Source of the DNA: G023898405 sp964368985 | Lineage (GTDB): Bacteria; Myxococcota; UBA727; JABDBI01 | Direction of reading: 5' to 3' | Assembly: GCA_964368985.1 (NCBI GenBank) | Contig: CAYJDW010000029.1 | Span: 1 to 27,966, forward strand | DNA length: 27,966 bases | Part shown: positions 8,711-16,375 of the stretch, piece after piece | Layout of the letters: the number at the start of each line of letters is the position of its first letter | Numbering within the stretch: position 1 is the first letter of the stretch | Translations under genes and position numbers: made by a program | Notes under the pieces: generated by a model | Told to the model about the DNA's origin: nothing | The model's input: the letters and a program-made list of their open reading frames with translations, nothing else | The model's database searches: none

Positions 8711-10000
8711 TTAGGATGATAGCCCAGCTGGATCTCTTTTCTCGCGCGGGGCCACCATGGCTGCAATCACTAGATCACCGCTCACATTGATGGTGGTTCG
8801 GCACATATCAAGAAAGCGATCTACCCCTAAGATCAGACCGATGCCCTCAGGCGGAATACCCACCGATTGCAGCAAGATCATGATCAGCGGCAATGAGCCC
8901 CCAGGCACTCCAGCCGTACCCATGCCGGCTAAAATGGAAAATATAACTACCTGAATTTGTTGGGCAAGGGATAAATCGATGCCATAAACCTGCGCCAAAA
9001 AGAGTACGGTGATGCCCTCAAAAATGGCAGTACCATTTTGGTTAGCGGTAGCTCCAACGGTGAGGACAAAGCGAGAAATTTGGCTGGGAATAGCAAGTTT
9101 GGTTTCAGCGACTTCTAGGGCTTTGGGCAGCGTTGCGTTGGACGATGAGGTACTAAAAGCATAAAGATATACATCGCGGCAATGTTTGAAAAAATGCCAA
9201 GGATTGCGTTTTGCCACAAACTTAAGGGCCGCGCTATAGACGACAAACTGCTGAATTAATAAGGCTAAAATGACGGTAAATACGTACAAAAAGAGCGAAT
9301 ATAATATGCCGTGACCAGCTATAAAAACCGTATTAAATACCAAAGCAAAAACGCCAAAAGGAGCAATTGCCATAGCAAAAGTTAAAATTCGCATACAGGC
9401 AGCAAAAACTTGTTCGAAGATCGGAATCAAAACATTTTGTTCAGTTCCTTGCCTTCGCGCAACCATGCTCAGAGCGATGCCAAAGATCAAAGCAAAAATC
9501 ATCAAGGGAATCATTTCGCCGTCAAGGGCTCTAACCGCGCTATCAAGCGGGTTTTTCGGAATCAATTCAATGATAGTTTGGGATATGGATTTGCTATTGG
9601 CAACATTCTCGCTGATTTTGGCAATCGTCTTGGTGTTCTCGGATAGACTTTGTTGTTGAGCCTCACTGATGATAAAACCGGTGCCCGGCCGAATGATATT
9701 TACCAGCGAGATACCGATAAGTACGGACAGCGTAGAAATAACCAAAGTATAGCCGAGAGTTTTTCGCACCACCTTAGCGATACCGTGGCTCATACCGAGC
9801 TCATTGGTAGCGATTACCAAGGCTGAGAAAATAAGTGGCACCACCACCATGAAAATCAATCTCAGAAAAATCTGACCCACGGGTTGTAAAAAGTGGGTGT
9901 TAGCAATTTTTAACCAAACGATATCGGAAAAGGGATGAAGCACGACGCCCAAAACCACCGCGGAAATCAGCGCTATAACGAGTTTCTTGTGCTGGGACAT
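8711..10000 (-). CDS. Dicarboxylate/amino acid:cation symporter (DAACS, GltP/DctA family)
   Basis: A 429-residue inner-membrane transporter that would couple Na+ or H+ entry to uptake of C4-dicarboxylates, glutamate or aspartate. Family marks are in order: HP1 serine-rich tip STSSSNATLP (about 283-292), the TM7 motif NQNGT (320-324, NMDGT in many members), the HP2 tip GVPGG (364-368) and TM8 residues D398, R401 and N405 in DMCRTTINVSGD. In the archaeal homologue GltPh the matching Asp and Arg bind substrate; the conserved Arg favours an acidic amino acid or dicarboxylate, but I cannot choose between them. Length is normal for the family. The start is supported by GGAG eight nt upstream. It is transcribed alone, with no neighbouring two-component sensor of the Dct type. 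Confidence 0.93.
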   Translation of the reverse strand: MSQHKKLVIALISAVVLGVVLHPFSDIVWLKIANTHFLQPVGQIFLRLIFMVVVPLIFSALVIATNELGMSHGIAKVVRKTLGYTLVISTLSVLIGISLVNIIRPGTGFIISEAQQQSLSENTKTIAKISENVANSKSISQTIIELIPKNPLDSAVRALDGEMIPLMIFALIFGIALSMVARRQGTEQNVLIPIFEQVFAACMRILTFAMAIAPFGVFALVFNTVFIAGHGILYSLFLYVFTVILALLIQQFVVYSAALKFVAKRNPWHFFKHCRDVYLYAFSTSSSNATLPKALEVAETKLAIPSQISRFVLTVGATANQNGTAIFEGITVLFLAQVYGIDLSLAQQIQVVIFSILAGMGTAGVPGGSLPLIMILLQSVGIPPEGIGLILGVDRFLDMCRTTINVSGDLVIAAMVAPREKRDPAGLSS

Positions 10001-10030
10001 TAGTTTGGCTCCAAAAATGATAAAAAACTC

Positions 10031-10059
10031 ATTATTCGGGGATTTTTGGGAATAAGCAA
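10031..10059 (-). promoter_or_regulatory. Candidate sigma70 promoter for the DAACS transporter
   Basis: On the minus strand TTGCTT (10054-10059) and AATAAT (10031-10036) are separated by exactly 17 nt and sit about 30 nt upstream of the start codon. Each hexamer deviates from consensus, so this is a reasonable guess only. Confidence 0.4.
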
Positions 10060-10200
10060 GTGCCGTGCGAAAATGGAAGTGGGGGGTGGGGGCTGCAAGG
10101 GAATCTTAGCGGGTGAAAGTTCTTCTGAAAGAGAGCGAAGCGAACGGTGTGCCTATTTTTTCAAGGGGCGTTGTTGCATTATTGCGGCCCATTTCCCCTC

Positions 10201-10249
10201 AACAACTCCTCGCCCGCTTGCGGGAGAGGCTAGGGAGAGGGTGGAGAAA
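10201..10249 (+). repeat. Intergenic palindromic repeat, copy 3
   Basis: Core CCCGCTTGCGGG with flanks AACAACTCCTCG and GAGAGGCTAGGGAGAGGGTGGAGAAA, same orientation as copy 1. It is identical to copy 5 (25085-25125) over about 41 nt, the strongest match in the family. It is paired head-to-head with copy 4. Confidence 0.85.
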
Positions 10250-10291
10250 TATAAACGTTATTTTTTATCGATGGGGATTCACTATGTTTTC

Positions 10292-10340
10292 GTTTCTCCA
10301 CCCTCTCCCCCGGCCCTCTCCCGCAAGCGGGCGAGGGAGC
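10292..10340 (-). repeat. Intergenic palindromic repeat, copy 4 (inverted)
   Basis: The inverted partner of copy 3, spaced about 42 nt from it. The right flank GCGTGGTGCATAA resembles the right flank of copy 5 (GCGTGGGGCATAA at about 25127-25139), which suggests that both derive from one longer unit. Confidence 0.85.
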
Positions 10341-10433
10341 GTGGTGCATAACTTTTTGCCTCCAAATCTATTTATGCAACAACACCGCTCGCTTCGCTCT
10401 CTTTTTTGGAGCAGATATCTATGCTTTAGCCCC

Positions 10434-13400
10434 TTACATCGCCCTCCGATAAGCCCCCCCCACCTGGAAAAAACTGTCGCTAATTTCTCCGAGCGACGAA
10501 TATTTCGCCGCTTCCATCAAATGCTCAAAGGTATTTTCCCCAGCTAAAGCCGCTTGTCTCAGGGCTTTCAGAGCACCAACGCGTTCCTCCACAAAAGCCT
10601 GCCGCATCACCTTGATTTGCTCTACCTGGATGATTTTCTCTTGCTCACTCGAACGCATCAGTTCGATTTTGGCGTTCTCTTCGTGGACACGTGGCAGAAA
10701 AGTATTAACTCCGATAATAGCCAGCTCCCCAGAGTGTTTTTTATGCTCATAATAAAGACTTTCCTCCTGGATGGTGGAGCGCTGGTACATAGTTTCCATG
10801 GCCCCTAAAACACCGCCTCTCGCATCTAGTTGGTCAAAAACTTTAAGCACCGCTTCTTCCACTTTTTGGGTGAGATCTTCAATAAAATAAGAACCCTGCC
10901 AGGGGTTTTCGTTTTTAGTAAGTCCGAGTTCATGGTTGATTATCATCTGAATAGCGACGGCGCGGCGTACTGAATCTTCGGTGGGAGTGGTGATTGCCTC
11001 ATCGTAGGCATTGGTGTGGAGAGAATTGCAGTGGTCGGCGATGGCGTAGAGAGCTTGTAAAGTGGTGCGGATATCGTTGAAGGCCATTTCTTGGGCGTGC
11101 AGCGAGCGGCCTGAGGTTTGGATATGGTATTTGAGTTTTTGGCTGCGTTCATCCGCGCCATAGATATTTTTTAAAGCGATGGCCCAAATGCGCCGTGCCA
11201 CCCGGCCGATTACTGCATATTCCGGGTCCACACCGTTGGAGAAAAAGAAGCTGAAATTCCTGGCAAAATCATCCACCGCCATGCCGCGGGACCGATAATA
11301 TTCGAGCAAGGTGAAACCGTTCGCCAAGGTAAAAGCCAGCTGGGAAATAGGATTCGCACCGGCTTCGGCGATGTGGTAGCCGCTAATACTCACGCTGTAA
11401 AAATTATGAATATGCTTTTTGATGAAATATTCTTGGCAATCACCCATCATGCGCAGGGAAAAATCTACTGAATAAATGCAGGTGTTTTGGGCTTGTTCTT
11501 CTTTAAGAATATCGGCCTGAATAGTGCCCCGAATATTTCTCAAAACGTGAGCTTTAACCCGCTCATAAAATTCGGGCTCGACTATTTCGCTCGACGGCAA
11601 ACCTAAGAATCCCAAGCCATTACCGTTATGACCCGCAGGAAGGCTCGTTGCCCGATAGGTGGGCCTGGTCAGTTTTTTAGATAAAAACCAATCATCGATG
11701 CGTTTTTTCGTCTCCTCCCATCGGCCTTGTTTTTTTAGCTGCGCTTCCACCTCAAAATCGATAGCGGCATTGAAAAAGAAGGCGAGCATGGTGGGAGCTG
11801 GGCCGTTGATAGTCATTGATACCGAGGTTTTCGCGTCGATCAAATCAAAGCCTGAATAAAGTCGTTTCGCATCATCCAAGGAACACACTGAAACGCCGGC
11901 ATTGCCTACTTTGCCGTAGATGTCAGGCCTCAGATCGGGATCTTGGCCATAGAGCGTGACGGAATCAAAAGCGGTGGAAAGGCGCGTGGCATTGTGACCT
12001 TGGCTCAAATAATGAAAGCGTCTATTGGTGCGTTCAGGCGAGCCCTCACCGGCAAACATGCGCGTTGGATCTTCGCCTTCACGTTTAAAGGGAAAAACTC
12101 CGGCGGTAAAAGGAAAAAATCCCGCCAAATTCTCCAAACCAACAAAGCGTGCCGCATCCCCTCGCCTCGTGATGGGTGGCGCTTGGATTTTATGAATCTG
12201 GATATGAGACAGCGATTCATAGCTATTGTTTACGCTGATACTACGGCCGCGTACTTGATAGTTGAGCTCTTTTTCTTGATAGCGAACTTTCTCCTTAAAA
12301 AACTGCTCCACCGCCCCAGCCATGCTCTGATCTAGCTGGGCTTCTAGCTTCGATTTTTTATCTTGCAAAAGCTCCCGAGTTTTAGGGTCATCGATATCTC
12401 GCTCTGTGCTTTCCAAAGCATCGATACGATCGAGCAGTTCAGCTTGTTCGCGAACTTGCTGATGATGCTCCCGAACTGTATCCGCCACTTGTGATAAATA
12501 ACGCGAACGTTTCTTCGGAATAAGCGGGCGCGAAGCCGGCTCGCCTTCAAGCAAGGGTTCATAGTGCCAGGATTTTTCGGGTGCCAGCTCTTCTAATAAT
12601 CCCACCAGGCGATTAAACAGACGATTGGTGCCTAAATCTCCGAAAATATGAGCACTGGTGCCAAAAACCGGCATGCTTTCAACGTTTTTGTCGAATAAAC
12701 GATGATTTCGTTGATAAGTTTTGGCCACGTCACGCAAGGCATCAAGGCTGCCTGCTTTATCGAATTTATTGATTACCACCAAGCGCGCAAAATCGAGCAT
12801 ATCGATCTTTTCTAGCTGGCTTTGGGCCCCATATTCCGGGGTCATGACATAGATTGCGGCATCCACCAATTCTTTGATGCTGCTATCACTTTGTCCAATG
12901 CCAGCGCTTTCTAAAATCACCACATCAAAATCGAGCAGCGATAGATAACTCAAAACATCCCGAGCATTGCGAGCGATGGAGAGATTGGCCTCCCGCGTGG
13001 CCATGGAACGGACAAAAACGCGGTCATCATCGGCGGTATTTAAGCGAATACGGTCACCGAGCAAAGCCCCGCCACTCTTGATTTTGGTAGGATCGACACT
13101 TAAAATCGCTACTTTTTTATCGGGAAAACTCGCCAAAAACCGCAAGATTATTTCGTCGATTAATGAGCTTTTGCCGGCACCACCAGTGCCGGTGATCCCA
13201 AGGATAGGCGCGCGTTTTTTCCTTGTTTGCTCTTTGAGCTGGGCTAAGATGGCAGCCTTGGCCGCAGCGTAGTCAGGATTCTTTTCACTATCACCACCAA
13301 GTTCCAGCGTGCTGATCGTTCTCGCTATTTCCGCGACACTCGGTTTATCAAGATTCAACGTTTTAATCGGAGCTGAAGAATAGTGGTCACACGATGAAAG

Positions 13401-13799
13401 CATGTGCTCAATCATGCCCACGAGGCCCATTTTTTGCCCATCCTGCGGCGAGAAAATTTTCTTGATACCTTGGCCTTCTAAAACGGCAATTTCCTCCGGA
13501 ACAATCACACCCCCGCCCCCGCCAAAGATCTGAATATGGGGCGCCTGATAAGCCTTCAATAAATCGAGCATGTAGCTAAAATATTCAATGTGCCCGCCCT
13601 GATAACTAGAAATAGCGATGCCCTGCACATCCTCTTCCACCGCAGCCTTGATAACACTTTTCACGGAACGATTATGACCCAAATGAATCACTTCCGCCCC
13701 TTCCGATTGTAAAATCCGCCGCATTACGTGGATAGCCGCATCATGTCCATCGAACAAAGATGCAGCGCTGATAAAACGAACATGGTGTGTGAGCTTCAT
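10434..13799 (-). CDS. icmF: Fused isobutyryl-CoA mutase with G-protein chaperone (IcmF)
   Basis: An 1121-residue adenosylcobalamin enzyme that interconverts isobutyryl-CoA and n-butyryl-CoA (and, in some homologues, related acyl-CoAs) in the cytoplasm. Domain order is diagnostic of IcmF rather than methylmalonyl-CoA mutase. An N-terminal B12-binding domain comes first (SLFDGHDAA, 14-22, with the base-off histidine, and a GGGGG run near 94). A MeaI-type GTPase follows (P-loop GGAGKSS 206-212, NKFD 344-347), then a linker and the large mutase barrel (SISGYHIAEAGAN). The built-in GTPase loads and protects the cofactor. Length is close to that of known IcmF proteins. The RBS is weak (GAG about 8 nt upstream). 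No acyl-CoA dehydrogenase or other branched-chain or butyrate genes lie next to it, so the pathway context is not visible. Confidence 0.95.
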   Translation of the reverse strand: MKLTHHVRFISAASLFDGHDAAIHVMRRILQSEGAEVIHLGHNRSVKSVIKAAVEEDVQGIAISSYQGGHIEYFSYMLDLLKAYQAPHIQIFGGGGGVIVPEEIAVLEGQGIKKIFSPQDGQKMGLVGMIEHMLSSCDHYSSAPIKTLNLDKPSVAEIARTISTLELGGDSEKNPDYAAAKAAILAQLKEQTRKKRAPILGITGTGGAGKSSLIDEIILRFLASFPDKKVAILSVDPTKIKSGGALLGDRIRLNTADDDRVFVRSMATREANLSIARNARDVLSYLSLLDFDVVILESAGIGQSDSSIKELVDAAIYVMTPEYGAQSQLEKIDMLDFARLVVINKFDKAGSLDALRDVAKTYQRNHRLFDKNVESMPVFGTSAHIFGDLGTNRLFNRLVGLLEELAPEKSWHYEPLLEGEPASRPLIPKKRSRYLSQVADTVREHHQQVREQAELLDRIDALESTERDIDDPKTRELLQDKKSKLEAQLDQSMAGAVEQFFKEKVRYQEKELNYQVRGRSISVNNSYESLSHIQIHKIQAPPITRRGDAARFVGLENLAGFFPFTAGVFPFKREGEDPTRMFAGEGSPERTNRRFHYLSQGHNATRLSTAFDSVTLYGQDPDLRPDIYGKVGNAGVSVCSLDDAKRLYSGFDLIDAKTSVSMTINGPAPTMLAFFFNAAIDFEVEAQLKKQGRWEETKKRIDDWFLSKKLTRPTYRATSLPAGHNGNGLGFLGLPSSEIVEPEFYERVKAHVLRNIRGTIQADILKEEQAQNTCIYSVDFSLRMMGDCQEYFIKKHIHNFYSVSISGYHIAEAGANPISQLAFTLANGFTLLEYYRSRGMAVDDFARNFSFFFSNGVDPEYAVIGRVARRIWAIALKNIYGADERSQKLKYHIQTSGRSLHAQEMAFNDIRTTLQALYAIADHCNSLHTNAYDEAITTPTEDSVRRAVAIQMIINHELGLTKNENPWQGSYFIEDLTQKVEEAVLKVFDQLDARGGVLGAMETMYQRSTIQEESLYYEHKKHSGELAIIGVNTFLPRVHEENAKIELMRSSEQEKIIQVEQIKVMRQAFVEERVGALKALRQAALAGENTFEHLMEAAKYSSLGEISDSFFQVGGAYRRAM

Positions 13800-13930
13800 A
13801 GCTTAGTCTCGGGCTCATATTTTTTAAGAGTTTAGCATAGGAGTTAAACCAGCAATTGCTAGCTGGATTTGCTTAAAAATATTTAGACTTCCGATGAAAA
13901 ATTATGGGTGTGTAGTTCTCAAAAAGCAAT

Positions 13931-14212
13931 AATCCTATTTCTTATTTGCCAACGGCAAAAAACGTTGTCAGCCTAGGGTGACCGAGCGCCAAAGGCGCGA
14001 CCGAACCCTAGGATCTCGCGACCGAACCCTAGGATCTAAAGAAGCGCCAGACCCAAATATATTTTTCTTTAAAAAATAAGGCTCAGTAAAGATTCAGCCC
14101 TGATTCGGCCCCATTTCCTCGCGTTCCGACCCTAGGGTTCGGTCGCGCCTTTGGCGCTCGGTCACCCTAGGCTGACAACGTTTTTTGCCGTTGGCAAATA
14201 AGAAATAAGATT
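13931..14212. mobile_element. MITE-like palindrome with 82-bp inverted arms
   Basis: The arms at 13931-14012 and 14131-14212 are reverse complements over 82 bp with a single mismatch, separated by 118 nt. Each arm also holds its own small palindromes (TTTGCCAACGGCAAA, GCGCCAAAGGCGC, CCTAGGGT...ACCCTAGG). No coding capacity is supported. It occupies the 13800-14267 gap, starting about 130 nt upstream of icmF and ending 55 nt past the tlyA stop, so it may serve as a terminator for the mnmG-mnmE-tlyA operon. I see no other feature in that gap. Confidence 0.8.
13996..14037 (+). repeat. 21-bp tandem duplication
   Basis: CGCGACCGAACCCTAGGATCT occurs twice back to back (13996-14016 and 14017-14037) at the inner edge of the left arm of the palindrome. 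The right arm has a single copy of the motif, so the duplication postdates formation of the palindrome. Confidence 0.85.
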
Positions 14213-14267
14213 AATGCTTTCTGGAAATTCACAGCTCTGTTTGGTTAAATTTTCACACCACGTAAAT

Positions 14268-15011
14268 TCAAGTCTGCAAAGCCAACAAAAACTCCATATT
14301 GCCCTTCGCCCCCAAAATCGGACTTGCCTCGACCCCTCGCACCTGTAGGCCCAAATGAACAGCGAAGCTAACCACTTTGTCCACCGCCGCTTGGCGGGCA
14401 AGCGGATCAACCACGATGCCGCCCGGGCCGATGTTATCGCGAGATACTTCAAATTGGGGTTTAACGAGGGCATAAATGGCCGCGTTTTTGGCGGCGAGCT
14501 CAACTACGCGTGGGAGAATTTTCTCGAGGGAAATGAAGCTCACATCGATCACAACCACGCTCACGGGTTCGCTCAAAATACTTGGATCCAGATCCAAAAT
14601 ATGAGTCCGTTCAAGATTGACCACGCGTTCATCGATGCGCAATTTATGGGCGAGCTGCCCATAGCCTACATCAATGGCATAGACTTTTTTGGCGCCGAAA
14701 TTAAGCAATACTTCGCTAAAACCGCCCGTGGATGCTCCCACGTCCATGCACACGGCGCCGCTCACGGCCGTGGGCCAAAGTTTTAGGGCATGCTCAAGCT
14801 TCAGACCTCCGCGGGAAACGAAGGGATGTTCGTGGCCACGAAGACGAATAGTAACGTCGGAGGAAAATTTAGTCCCAGGTTTATCTACCCGCTGCTCATT
14901 CACAATAACCTCGCCCGCCATGATGCGAGCGCGAGCGCTTTGGAGAGTATCTAGCACGCGGCGGTCAATGAGCAGTTGATCGAGCGCAACTTTGGCGGGC
15001 TTTTTAACCAT
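14268..15011 (-). CDS. tlyA: TlyA-family rRNA 2'-O-methyltransferase
   Basis: A 247-residue protein (253 from the alternative upstream ATG at 15029). Family members methylate ribose 2'-OH in 16S and/or 23S rRNA; some were first described as haemolysins. An N-terminal S4 RNA-binding domain (LDQLLIDRRVLDT..SARARIMAGEVIVN) is followed by an FtsJ/RrmJ-type Rossmann fold with SAM motif DVGASTGGF. The candidate K-D-K-E catalytic tetrad is in RGGLK, IDVSF, LVKPQFE and NMEFLL. I prefer the ATG at 15011 because it follows the mnmE stop by two nt and has GGA eight nt upstream; the upstream ATG would overlap mnmE by 16 nt. It is the last gene of the mnmG-mnmE-tlyA run, hence probably co-expressed with the tRNA-modification pair. 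Confidence 0.92.
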   Translation of the reverse strand: MVKKPAKVALDQLLIDRRVLDTLQSARARIMAGEVIVNEQRVDKPGTKFSSDVTIRLRGHEHPFVSRGGLKLEHALKLWPTAVSGAVCMDVGASTGGFSEVLLNFGAKKVYAIDVGYGQLAHKLRIDERVVNLERTHILDLDPSILSEPVSVVVIDVSFISLEKILPRVVELAAKNAAIYALVKPQFEVSRDNIGPGGIVVDPLARQAAVDKVVSFAVHLGLQVRGVEASPILGAKGNMEFLLALQT

Positions 15012-15013
15012 GG

Positions 15014-16375
15014 TTATTTTCCGATGCAAAATTCGCTGAATATTTTATCCAGCACATTTTCCGATAAATCGGTGCCAAATAATCGATCGAAAGCGAGACC
15101 AGCCGCGCGAAGTTCAGAAGTAATTACCTCGTCTACTAAGCCCATTTTTAGGGCATGGTGGGCCTCAACGAGACCTTCCAAGGCAAGGCTGATTTCGTCG
15201 CGTTGACGAGCGCGTGTAATAAAAATTTCACTCGGCAACTGTGCATCTCCAATGACGATCTTTTTTAGTCTCGCCTTGAGTTCATTCAAGCCTTGCGCAT
15301 GTTTGGCCGAAATAGTGATAGCAGGATTTTCGTTAATTTTTGGCACCAAGTCCGCTTTATTGAGCACATGAATAATCGGAACACTGCTATTTTTAAGTCT
15401 CTCTCGGATGGTCGGATCTTGAAAAGGCAAAGGCTCAGTCGCATCAGCCAGCCACATGATGGCGTGGGCTTTTTCAAGCTCTTGAAAAGCCTTGTTAATA
15501 CCGATTTGCTCCACCTCGTTTTTTTCGTCCACCGTGCGAATACCAGCCACATCAACCATCACCACGGGCACACCGTCGAGATCGATGCGGGCCTCGATCA
15601 CATCGCGGGTAGTACCGGCGCTATTGTGCACAATCGCTCTTTCTTCGCCGCATAACTGATTGAGCAAAGTGGATTTACCGGCGTTTGGCAAACCGCAAAT
15701 AACGATGCGCGCGCCTTCATGAAGCTTAATGCCATAAGTCGCGCTGCTAAGAAGGTTTTTTAAAAGCTCAATGCCTTCACCTAGGCGTGCGAGCAAATGT
15801 TCCTTGTCATAACCACCCAGTTCTTCATCGGGAAAATCCATACGCGCTTCGATTTCAGCAAGCACCGAGATGAGCATTTCCTGCACTGAAATGGTTTTTT
15901 GGGCGAGGCCGCCTTTGACCCCTTGCAAAGCGGCATCCTTGGCGGCCGAAGTTTGGGCGTGAATGAGGTCGGCAATACTTTCGGCTTGGGCTAAATCGAT
16001 TTTGCCATTTAAGAGGGCCCGCATAGAAAACTCGCCCGGCTTCGCGAGCCGCGCTCCGAGCGCGCACAAGAGACCTAAAATTTGATCGATAATAATGGGA
16101 TTGCCATGACAATGAATTTCCGCGCTATTTTCACCGGTAAAACTCCGAGATCCCTCAAAAATAAGCGCCATGACGTCGTCAATCTGCTGACCATGTTGGT
16201 CAATCACCAATCCATGCATGGCACGGCCAGGCCTGATTTCACCTTTTTTAGAAAAAATCTTGCCAAATATGGTTAAAGACTCAGGCCCCGACATGCGCAC
16301 AATGGCAATAGCACCGCATCCGTGGGCGGTGGAGAGTGCACAAATAGTATCTTCGCAGGATATATCCAGAGACAT
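15014..16375 (-). CDS. mnmE: tRNA uridine-5-carboxymethylaminomethyl modification GTPase MnmE
   Basis: A 453-residue GTPase that works with MnmG to make cmnm5U or nm5U at wobble U34 of tRNAs, using a folate-derived one-carbon unit. The N-terminal tetrahydrofolate-binding domain has EIHCHGNP and GEFSMRALLNGKIDLAQAES. A helical domain surrounds the G domain: P-loop GLPNAGKS (228-235), switch I AGTTRD (253-258), G3 DVAG (275-278, usually DTAG) and NKAD (339-342). It ends in the C-terminal FCIGK box, whose cysteine is conserved in the family. Length is standard. The ATG directly follows the mnmG stop (TAAATG), so translation is very likely coupled. Confidence 0.97.
   Translation of the reverse strand: MSLDISCEDTICALSTAHGCGAIAIVRMSGPESLTIFGKIFSKKGEIRPGRAMHGLVIDQHGQQIDDVMALIFEGSRSFTGENSAEIHCHGNPIIIDQILGLLCALGARLAKPGEFSMRALLNGKIDLAQAESIADLIHAQTSAAKDAALQGVKGGLAQKTISVQEMLISVLAEIEARMDFPDEELGGYDKEHLLARLGEGIELLKNLLSSATYGIKLHEGARIVICGLPNAGKSTLLNQLCGEERAIVHNSAGTTRDVIEARIDLDGVPVVMVDVAGIRTVDEKNEVEQIGINKAFQELEKAHAIMWLADATEPLPFQDPTIRERLKNSSVPIIHVLNKADLVPKINENPAITISAKHAQGLNELKARLKKIVIGDAQLPSEIFITRARQRDEISLALEGLVEAHHALKMGLVDEVITSELRAAGLAFDRLFGTDLSENVLDKIFSEFCIGK

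Larger units (their letters stand above)
10128..10404. mobile_element. Nested inverted-repeat element (MITE-like)
   Basis: The outer ends are a 23-bp inverted repeat with one mismatch: AAAGAGAGCGAAGCGAACGG... at 10128-10150 and its complement at 10382-10404. Inside lie TTGTTGCA (about 10170) and TGCAACAA (about 10376) in inverted orientation, then the two palindromic repeats at 10201 and 10292. There is no transposase or convincing open reading frame. It fills most of the 10001-10433 gap between the transporter start and the icmF stop and could act as a terminator for icmF. The rest of the gap holds the transporter promoter and a G-rich tract (10081-10113). Confidence 0.6.

Noticed and set aside
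10081..10113. Four G-runs as a possible G-quadruplex
   Set aside because: One loop is 9 nt and no function is suggested by position; it looks like chance G-richness near the repeats, as at 5655-5684.
10113..10547. Open frame through the intergenic repeats
   Set aside because: It is made of repeat sequence and runs into the 3' end of icmF; the same happens at 10046-10351 and 25066-25302, so it is not a gene.
14162..14503. 113-codon minus-strand frame overlapping the palindrome and the tlyA end
   Set aside because: It uses another frame of tlyA plus one palindrome arm; no domain or RBS is seen.
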